Of a stretch of DNA of 64,000 nt, positions 58,188-64,000 are shown piece by piece. Numbering within the stretch: the first letter of the stretch is position 1; the number at the start of each line of letters is the position of its first letter. The stretch spans positions 310,001 to 374,000 of the forward strand of contig JAHHIG010000002.1 of the NCBI GenBank assembly GCA_019358895.1. Reading direction: 5' to 3'. The position numbers and the translations under genes are program-made. This stretch comes from Tildeniella nuda ZEHNDER 1965/U140 (GTDB taxonomy: Bacteria; Cyanobacteriota; Cyanobacteriia; Leptolyngbyales; Leptolyngbyaceae). The notes beneath the pieces were generated by a model, which was given only the letters and a program-made list of their open reading frames with translations, did not search any database and was not told the origin of the DNA.

Positions 58188-58907
58188 ATGCTCCAACGCC
58201 TCAAACAAGACCTCAAAAATGACCTGATCGCAGGGCTGCTAGTCGTCATTCCTCTGGCAACGACGATTTGGCTAACCATCACGATCGCCAACTGGGTCGT
58301 CAATTTTCTCACTCGCATCCCCAAGCAGCTCAATCCCTTTGATGGTCTGAATCCAATTCTGGTCAATCTGCTGAATTTAGTAGTGGGGCTGACGGTGCCA
58401 CTGCTTTGCATTCTGCTCATCGGCTTGATGGCGCGAAACATTGCCGGACGCTGGCTACTGGACTTTGGTGAGCGTACGCTTCAGGCGATTCCATTAGCAG
58501 GTTCAGTCTACAAAACGCTGAAGCAATTGCTTGAAACGCTGTTAAAAGACTCTGGCAATAAGTTTCGGCGTGTCGTGCTGGTGGAATATCCCCGTCAGGG
58601 CGTTTGGTCGCTTGGTTTTGTGACGGGAGTGTTGAGCAGTGAGTTTCAGGCACGCTTTGCGAGTCCCATGTTGGGCGTGTTTATTCCCACAACGCCCAAT
58701 CCCACCACAGGTTGGTATGCTGTCGTGCCCGAAGATGCCGTGATTAACCTTTCGATGCCGATCGAAGATGCGTTCAAAGTAGTGATTTCCGGTGGTATTG
58801 TCGCTCCCGATGCGTCAGTGATTGTGCCTAGCAAACGCACGTTAGACTTGTTCCCTGAGCAAAATCGGCAGGCGATCGCGCTAGAAGACGACGTATGGGA
58901 AAGCTGA
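58188..58907 (+). CDS. DUF502 family membrane protein
   Basis: A 239-residue protein with two N-terminal hydrophobic helices (about 12-36 and 62-86) and a cytosolic C-terminal domain of the DUF502 pattern: IPLAGSVYKTLKQLLETL, VVLVEYPRQGVWSLGFVTG and VFIPTTPNPTTGWYAVVPEDAV. The plant relative LCV/COV affects vascular patterning, but the bacterial role is unknown. ATG at 58188 with GGAGA 12 bases upstream. Its position ahead of nusB-ftsY is common in cyanobacteria. Confidence 0.88.
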   Translation: MLQRLKQDLKNDLIAGLLVVIPLATTIWLTITIANWVVNFLTRIPKQLNPFDGLNPILVNLLNLVVGLTVPLLCILLIGLMARNIAGRWLLDFGERTLQAIPLAGSVYKTLKQLLETLLKDSGNKFRRVVLVEYPRQGVWSLGFVTGVLSSEFQARFASPMLGVFIPTTPNPTTGWYAVVPEDAVINLSMPIEDAFKVVISGGIVAPDASVIVPSKRTLDLFPEQNRQAIALEDDVWES

Positions 58908-59311
58908 AGAAATTTTCGCTTGTTTTCATCACTGCTCTCATCGCCTTACTTTTAGTGCAATGCCACGTTGGATCTCTGTCTCCAATTACTGTTGGCAAAA
59001 AAGTATGGCTTAAAAACCCCGCTGCTGCTTGGGAAAAAGAAGTCCGTCATCATATTTCAGTGGGAAGCTCGATTGCGAGTGCAAGAGAGCTTTTGGAATT
59101 TAATGGCTTTGAGTGTGCTTACGTGAAGGACAACGATGAGACGGAGAACAGGTGGAATCCATCTAGAGCCAGCGGAGAGGGTGATTACCTCTCGTGTAGC
59201 GAAGAAAAATCCCCGTGGCTAGCTTGTACTGAGTCTTATCAAGCGTATGTTCGCTACGTTAGAGAAAAAGCGACCGAGATCAACGCTTATGTTGGACAAT
59301 GGTGTCTTTGA
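58895..59311 (+). CDS. Small putative secreted/lipoprotein, overlaps DUF502
   Basis: A 138-residue protein with an N-terminal hydrophobic segment (about 7-22) and a cysteine at residue 23 (LLVQC), which is a weak lipobox. The mature region is hydrophilic with four or five cysteines (FECAYVKD, YLSCSEE, WLACTESY, QWCL) that could form disulfides. It starts inside the last codons of DUF502 (13-base overlap). I do not recognise a family. It interrupts the usual DUF502-nusB spacing. Confidence 0.6.
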   Translation: MGKLKKFSLVFITALIALLLVQCHVGSLSPITVGKKVWLKNPAAAWEKEVRHHISVGSSIASARELLEFNGFECAYVKDNDETENRWNPSRASGEGDYLSCSEEKSPWLACTESYQAYVRYVREKATEINAYVGQWCL

Positions 59312-59416
59312 CCCTCTCTTCTGCGTTTCAAGCACTACGTCTTTGCTGAGGTTTAACGTCCATCTGATTGTTCGCAATAAACGTTATCCTTAAGCCTTTA
59401 TCCTTCATCCTTTCCT

Positions 59417-60070
59417 ATGCAAGCCCGTCGAATTGCTCGTGAATTAGCGCTGTTGAGTATCAGCCAGCTACCTGCCAACCAGGAGCGCCTGGAGATGCAG
59501 CAGCTCCAAAATGTGGTTGTGGCAGCCGTGCGGACGCTGACCAGTGAGGCGCAGGATGCTCTGGAAACGGCATCGGCTGAGCTACAGCAGGGAAGCGCCC
59601 GTTTGTTGACCAGCGAAACCCGTGCAGCGGATGTTGAGAGCGCTAGAGCAATGGTGAATGAGGCGATCGCGCTCACTCAGACTGCCATCAATCGTCTGGG
59701 CGTAGCGATCGACGTGCCTGAATTTATTCAACTGGCAAATCAGCAAGATGTGCGCCACTATACGCTTGAAATTATTGGCAAACTGAAGGCAAATCGGGAC
59801 GAAATTGATCAAATTCTGTCTACAGCGCTGGTCGATTGGCAGCTCTCTCGCCTTGCCTGGATCGATCGTGATATCCTCCGCATCGCTGTCACGGAGATTC
59901 TTTTTTTAGGCATTCCCGATCGCGTCGCTGCAAACGAAGCCGTGGAGTTAGCAAAACGATACAGTGGCGAAGACGGACATCGCTTTATCAATGGTGTACT
60001 GCGACGAGTGACGGATCAGCTCAAAGCAGACAAGAAAGCAATGGGAGGGCTGGGGCGAAATGACGTTTGA
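59417..60070 (+). CDS. nusB: Transcription antitermination factor NusB
   Basis: Binds boxA RNA with S10 to keep polymerase from stopping early in rRNA operons. The 217-residue protein has an N-terminal extension with the NusB start motif ([15 protein letters not shown]) and the core from about residue 110: [40 protein letters not shown] and [24 protein letters not shown]. Cyanobacterial NusB proteins are longer than the E. coli one because of an inserted helical region. It overlaps ftsY by 11 bases. Confidence 0.93.
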   Translation: MQARRIARELALLSISQLPANQERLEMQQLQNVVVAAVRTLTSEAQDALETASAELQQGSARLLTSETRAADVESARAMVNEAIALTQTAINRLGVAIDVPEFIQLANQQDVRHYTLEIIGKLKANRDEIDQILSTALVDWQLSRLAWIDRDILRIAVTEILFLGIPDRVAANEAVELAKRYSGEDGHRFINGVLRRVTDQLKADKKAMGGLGRNDV

Positions 60071-61541
60071 TTGGTTTCGTCGGCAATATGACCAGAATGC
60101 TGAGAGCGTTCCAGCAGCAGAAACTGATCCAGCAGCACAGGAATCAGCGGTAGAGAATGAGGCGGCTCCTGCCGTTGCTGAAGATTACCTGAGCTGGGCA
60201 AAGGTTGCTTACCAAAACATTCAAAAGCGGCAACAAACTGAGGCGATCGCCACACCTTCAGAGGTGCCCGCAGCAACAGAAACAGTGAAGGACGCGATCG
60301 CCGATGTTGAATCAGCGTCCTCAGACATCGCTGTACCAGCCGCTACTGATGTGGCGGCTGCAGAACCAGCTACACCGCTACCATTTTGGGCGCAATCTGA
60401 AGCCGATCGCCAGGAGCGGCTAGAACGCCTCAAAGAAAATGCCATTGTCGAACCAGAGCCTGCGATCGCGCCAACTACAACGGCTCCAGACCCAACCGCA
60501 CCCGCTACAACCGCTGTAGATGACGCTGAGCTGGTTCTTGATGAAGGTTTTCTCTGGTCATCGGAAATTCTCGCTGCGCAAGGGCGACGACCAGACCAGA
60601 TTTCGCTAGAAGAAATTACCTGGCTCAATCGTCTGCGGCAAGGGTTAGACAAAACACGACGCGGTTTGATTAATCAACTACGGTCGATCGTGGGGCAGGG
60701 ACCGCTGAACGACGATGCCGTAGACGAAATTGAGTCGGTACTCCTGCAAGCGGATGTGGGTGTTGCTGCAACCGACGCGATCATTAGTGCCCTGCAAAGC
60801 AAGCTGCGGCAAGAAACGCTGCCACCGGATGCTGCCCTTACTTATTTGAAGCAGATCTTGCGCGACATGCTAGATGCGCCGTTAAAGAACGCTAAGACCC
60901 GTTTCTTTGCACCCGAAGACGAGACGCTCAATATTTGGCTAATCACGGGCGTAAACGGTGCTGGGAAGACAACCACGATCGGCAAACTCGCCCACATCGC
61001 CCAAAAATCGGGGTACAACTGCTTGATTGCGGCGGCTGATACGTTTAGAGCGGCAGCCGTCGAGCAAGTGAAAGTGTGGGGCAGTCGCAGTGGCGTAGAA
61101 GTCATCGCTAACCCAGGACAGAACACCGATCCCGCAGCCGTTGTCTTTGACGCGATCGCGGCTGCCCAGTCACGCGGCACCGATTTACTGCTCGTCGATA
61201 CGGCTGGACGCTTGCAAAACAAGAAAAACCTGATGGATGAACTCAGCAAAATCCGCCGCATTATCGACAAAAAAGCGGACAACGCAGTCGTCGAATCGCT
61301 ACTGGTGCTGGATGCAACCCTGGGGCAAAACGGGCTGCGACAAGCCGAAGTCTTTTCAGAAGCGGCTCAGCTCAGTGGTGTGATTCTCACGAAACTAGAT
61401 GGCACGGCGAAGGGCGGCATTGCGCTGGCGATCGTGCAGCAGCTTGGTTTGCCCATCCGCTTCATTGGTGCTGGAGAAGGCATCGAAGATCTCCGCCCCT
61501 TCTCCAGCTATGAGTTTGTGGAAGCGCTGCTGAATGGTTAG
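60060..61541 (+). CDS. ftsY: Signal recognition particle receptor FtsY
   Basis: GTPase that docks the SRP-ribosome complex at the membrane. The 493-residue protein has an acidic/Ala-rich A domain (about 1-180) with low complexity, then the NG domain: G1 [26 protein letters not shown]3 [16 protein letters not shown], and G4 [10 protein letters not shown]. This layout and the length are typical of cyanobacteria. The start ATG at 60060 lies within the end of nusB. Confidence 0.96.
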   Translation: MTFDWFRRQYDQNAESVPAAETDPAAQESAVENEAAPAVAEDYLSWAKVAYQNIQKRQQTEAIATPSEVPAATETVKDAIADVESASSDIAVPAATDVAAAEPATPLPFWAQSEADRQERLERLKENAIVEPEPAIAPTTTAPDPTAPATTAVDDAELVLDEGFLWSSEILAAQGRRPDQISLEEITWLNRLRQGLDKTRRGLINQLRSIVGQGPLNDDAVDEIESVLLQADVGVAATDAIISALQSKLRQETLPPDAALTYLKQILRDMLDAPLKNAKTRFFAPEDETLNIWLITGVNGAGKTTTIGKLAHIAQKSGYNCLIAAADTFRAAAVEQVKVWGSRSGVEVIANPGQNTDPAAVVFDAIAAAQSRGTDLLLVDTAGRLQNKKNLMDELSKIRRIIDKKADNAVVESLLVLDATLGQNGLRQAEVFSEAAQLSGVILTKLDGTAKGGIALAIVQQLGLPIRFIGAGEGIEDLRPFSSYEFVEALLNG

Positions 61542-61644
61542 GGATAAGGGCTGAAGGATAAAACAAGCATCAGCTGACGCACCGCGATCGTGGTTCACCA
61601 CAACGGAAGGTTCACTGCAACGAAAAAAACAGGACATCTAAGTT

Positions 61645-62061
61645 ATGGACAATCCCTTACAACAACGCATCAATCAATATCAACTGCTCAGTGAACTACG
61701 GCTGAAGTTACTACGCTTGCACAAGCTTTTATTAGAAGCAGAGCGCATTGCCTATGAACAGGTACAGGGACAAGTCTCAAAAGGACAACTGCTGCAATTA
61801 GTCATCTCCCATGACCAATTTGCCTGGTTGCATCGGCTTTCTCAGATCATTGTGCAAATCGATGAGCTACAACAAGCCGATGAACCTATTACGCTAGAAA
61901 CGATCGAAACCTTCCTGACTGACGTGCGAACACTGTTAACCCCCTCTGAAGCAGGTGATGATTTCGCTACAAAATACGATGCGGCGTTGCAGCAAAACCC
62001 TGATGTGGTACTGGCACACGCCGACGTTGTAGCACTGCTTACCACTACATCTCAACGTTGA
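61645..62061 (+). CDS. Conserved helical hypothetical protein
   Basis: A 138-residue, highly helical soluble protein with long alternating Leu/Gln heptads (YQLLSELRLKLLRLHKLLLEAER, GQLLQLVISHDQFAWLHRLSQIIVQIDEL). It resembles a small conserved protein family in bacteria annotated as hypothetical, possibly a four-helix bundle. No signal or catalytic motif. It lies between ftsY and the PP2C gene on the same strand. Confidence 0.7.
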   Translation: MDNPLQQRINQYQLLSELRLKLLRLHKLLLEAERIAYEQVQGQVSKGQLLQLVISHDQFAWLHRLSQIIVQIDELQQADEPITLETIETFLTDVRTLLTPSEAGDDFATKYDAALQQNPDVVLAHADVVALLTTTSQR

Positions 62062-62100
62062 CTGCATCAATTCAGAGCTTATCTGCTACCGTTGGTAAAC

Positions 62101-62148
62101 TAAGCCCCAAGTTTGGTAAGCCCCAAGTTTGGTAAGCCCCAAGTTTGG
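62101..62148. repeat. Three perfect tandem copies of a 16-bp unit
   Basis: TAAGCCCCAAGTTTGG begins at 62101, 62117 and 62133, identical in all three. It lies in the leader region of the PP2C gene (start 62261). Function unknown; may be a slippage product or a regulator site. Confidence 0.95.
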
Positions 62149-62260
62149 GCATCCTCCCATAAAGTCAGTCCAACCAAAGGTGATTCTAGGGATATATTCG
62201 TTAGAATCAATTGCGCTAACTGTCTGCTCTCGCAGTAATCGTTCGTTTACCTCAAACCCA

Positions 62261-63802
62261 ATGACTGCTGTGCCTCTTCCTCGACAGCCAGCGCAACGAT
62301 CGGAGACTGGGACAGTGCCACCGTCTGCGGCAAACACTCCAGCTACCGAAATTCTGCGCGATCGGCTCACTGTTCGTACCCCTGGTGGTGCGAATAGCGG
62401 TGGTGCGCCTGAAGTCACACCCGTCTTTGCCCTCAAAGAATTGGTGGCACGGCTAAACCGAGAACAGCACAAAATTCAGGATTTACTGAGTTCATTGGGC
62501 TTTGCGCTGCGGAGTTTCAACAATCTCAATCAGTTCTTGGAGCTGATCCCGCTGATGGCAAGCCGGGTCACAGACAGCGATGGTGGAGCGCTACTACTGT
62601 TTAAGCCGAATGGTCAAGTGCGTTTAGAGCGGCTCCACTGTCAGGATAGTCGCTGGTGTCAGGACATTCGTAAAGCGCTAGAGACGGCAACTCGCCAAGT
62701 AACATCCTCGCTGCCTACAACGGCTGCTGGCGAGACGATCGCCCTTACGCCCAGCGCGATCGCCACCCTTGATCATCAGGTCAGCCATTATTTGGGTGCC
62801 GATGTGCAGCTTTTTGGCACTGCCATTCTGGTCAAGAATACAGAACGCGGACGGCTGTACGTCTTTAGCCGCGATCCACAATATGGGTGGACAGAAACTC
62901 GTCAGAAACTGGTGCGCCTGGTTGCCGACCAGACCGCAGTGGCGATCGAAAACGATGAACTGACCGTCGAACTTCGCAAAAAAGAACGCCTCGATCGAGA
63001 GCTTGAAATTGGAGCCGAAATTCAACTGCGCCTGCTGCCGCGATCGTGCCCCAAAATTCAAGGCATTGAACTAGCCGCCCGCTGTCAATCAGCCAATCGA
63101 GTCGGCGGCGATTTCTATGACTTCATCCCTGCCAGCTACGACCAGATTCGCTCCAAAAAAGATGGCAGCAGCGAATGGGGACGCTGGAGTTTGGTGATCG
63201 GTGATGTCATGGGCAAAGGCGTGCCCGCTGGCTTGATCATGACTATGACGCGAGGTATGTTGCGGGCAGAGGTACTCAACGGGCACTCACCTGCGCGCAT
63301 TTTGCAGCACCTCAACCGCGTCATGTACGCCGACCTGGAAAACTCCAATCGCTTCGTCACGCTTTTTTACTCAGAATATGATCCCAAGACGCGGCTCTTG
63401 TCTTATAGCAACGCTGCCCAAAACCCGCCCTTGCTGTGGCAGGCTGCAACCAAAACTATCCGGCGGCTAGACACACTGGGAATGCTGATTGGGCTAGATG
63501 CCGACACACACTATCATGATGCCCAGGTGCAGCTTCAAGCAGGCGACACGCTGATTTACTACACTGATGGCTTTACCGATGCTGCTAACCAAAGTGGCGA
63601 TCGCTTTGACGAAGAGAATTTGACGCGATCGTTCCAATGGGCGTGTCAGCACTGCAATCATCCCCAGGCAATTCTAGAATACTTGTTCAATCAAGTGCAG
63701 AAATTCACTGGCACGGCAAACCGCAACGCAGATGATATGACCCTCATTGTGATGCAGGTGAAAAGTGCTGTCAGCGATCAGCCGTCAGCCATCAGCCCTT
63801 AG
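62261..63802 (+). CDS. GAF-PP2C (RsbU/SpoIIE-type) protein phosphatase
   Basis: A 513-residue signalling phosphatase. A disordered N-terminus (1-65) is followed by a GAF-like sensor (about 85-245; LVARLNREQHKIQDLLSSLG, VADQTAVAIENDEL) and a PP2C/SpoIIE domain: GGDFYDFI, SLVIGDVMGKGVPAGLIM, NAAQNPPLLW, YTDGFTDAANQSGDRFDEENL and ADDMTLIV, with the acidic metal ligands present. It likely dephosphorylates an anti-sigma antagonist-type partner. The last dozen residues (SAVSDQPSAISP) are encoded by heptamer-family repeat DNA. ATG at 62261 was chosen; a frame to 62129 lies across the 16-bp repeat. Confidence 0.9.
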   Translation: MTAVPLPRQPAQRSETGTVPPSAANTPATEILRDRLTVRTPGGANSGGAPEVTPVFALKELVARLNREQHKIQDLLSSLGFALRSFNNLNQFLELIPLMASRVTDSDGGALLLFKPNGQVRLERLHCQDSRWCQDIRKALETATRQVTSSLPTTAAGETIALTPSAIATLDHQVSHYLGADVQLFGTAILVKNTERGRLYVFSRDPQYGWTETRQKLVRLVADQTAVAIENDELTVELRKKERLDRELEIGAEIQLRLLPRSCPKIQGIELAARCQSANRVGGDFYDFIPASYDQIRSKKDGSSEWGRWSLVIGDVMGKGVPAGLIMTMTRGMLRAEVLNGHSPARILQHLNRVMYADLENSNRFVTLFYSEYDPKTRLLSYSNAAQNPPLLWQAATKTIRRLDTLGMLIGLDADTHYHDAQVQLQAGDTLIYYTDGFTDAANQSGDRFDEENLTRSFQWACQHCNHPQAILEYLFNQVQKFTGTANRNADDMTLIVMQVKSAVSDQPSAISP

Positions 63803-63975
63803 CTTGTCTCCACCCCTAATCGCTGAATACAGTTATCAGGCACACCTGTCCAGTGCATGACGCTGCGATCTGAACAGGCGCACGCGATCGCCTCCGGTCG
63901 TGATCCAATTTCAAAGAGCAAACACGGCAGGTAGAAACGGGGTGCAGGGATAACGCCCTCACACCCAATCTGCAA
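63799..63975 (-). CDS. Possible small protein, unknown function
   Basis: On the minus strand a frame from a TTG at 63975 encodes about 58 residues, including PRFYLPCLLFEIGSRPEAIA and CSDRSVMHWTGVPDNCIQRL. The residue mix is protein-like, and a stop lies just upstream of the TTG in frame, so it cannot be longer. It overlaps the stop of the PP2C gene by 4 bases. I do not know the family. Translation is unproven. Confidence 0.4.
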   Translation of the reverse strand: MQIGCEGVIPAPRFYLPCLLFEIGSRPEAIACACSDRSVMHWTGVPDNCIQRLGVETS

Positions 63976-64000
63976 CCCTTATCTTTAAATTGGTCAGGAC

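Overview
The window is a stretch of cyanobacterial chromosome. Supporting genes are NdhM, heme oxygenase, the carotene isomerase CrtH, cytochrome M, PetG of the b6f complex, an HpsJ-type protein and the order rplS-trnW-secE-nusG-rplKAJL. The octamer GCGATCGC (HIP1) also recurs throughout, in genes and gaps. GC content looks close to half. HpsJ and an NB-ARC/WD40 protein hint at a filamentous form (Leptolyngbya-like), but genus cannot be fixed from this alone. No prophage, CRISPR array, rRNA operon or transposase gene was seen. Most of the window is ordinary core genome, with one repeat-invaded accessory gene and several families of small repeats. || Layout. 1-6.3 kb: partial coaE, ndhM, heme oxygenase, CobW-type GTPase, a Mo-nitrogenase C-terminal-like protein, a small conserved protein and crtH. 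6.6 kb: a candidate Fur-controlled 68-nt sRNA resembling IsaR1. 6.9-14 kb: upp, a glycine-zipper protein, YggT, two conserved proteins, map and a two-domain M16 peptidase. 14.2-17 kb: a Ni/Co ECF importer (cbiM, PDGLE protein, cbiQ, cbiO). 17.3-21.7 kb: rplS, tRNA-Trp, secE, nusG, rplK, rplA, rplJ, rplL, with a leader attenuator before rplJ. 21.8-28.1 kb: the respiratory terminal oxidase ctaCDE, divergent from heme A/O synthesis genes ctaA-ctaB across a region with a 4 x 22 bp tandem repeat. 28.3-30.3 kb: a DrrAB-like ABC exporter followed by a MITE-like element. || 30.6-36.5 kb: a secreted small protein, a Ser/Thr kinase fused to a periplasmic ligand-binding domain, cytM, petG (TTG start), an AllA-like protein and a PGRP-type amidase. 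36.5-41 kb: a 1474-residue NB-ARC STAND protein with 14 WD40 blades, whose linkers are made of heptanucleotide repeats. 41.5-48.5 kb: a BMP-family ABC importer, a biuret-hydrolase-like cysteine hydrolase and a lone sugar-type permease. 48.5-56 kb: DUF1997, an NAD(P)-binding protein, Ppx/GppA, a soluble histidine kinase, an FHA-pseudokinase and an FHA/zinc-ribbon protein. 56-64 kb: pgl, hpsJ-like, DUF502, a small putative lipoprotein, nusB, ftsY, a small conserved protein and a GAF-PP2C phosphatase. || The two observations most worth follow-up are the six heptamer arrays inside the STAND gene, where a one-unit change would shift the frame (a possible phase-variable switch), and the IsaR1-like sRNA with a Fur box overlapping its promoter. 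The kinase/binding-protein fusion and the FHA-pseudokinase pair are further signalling oddities.
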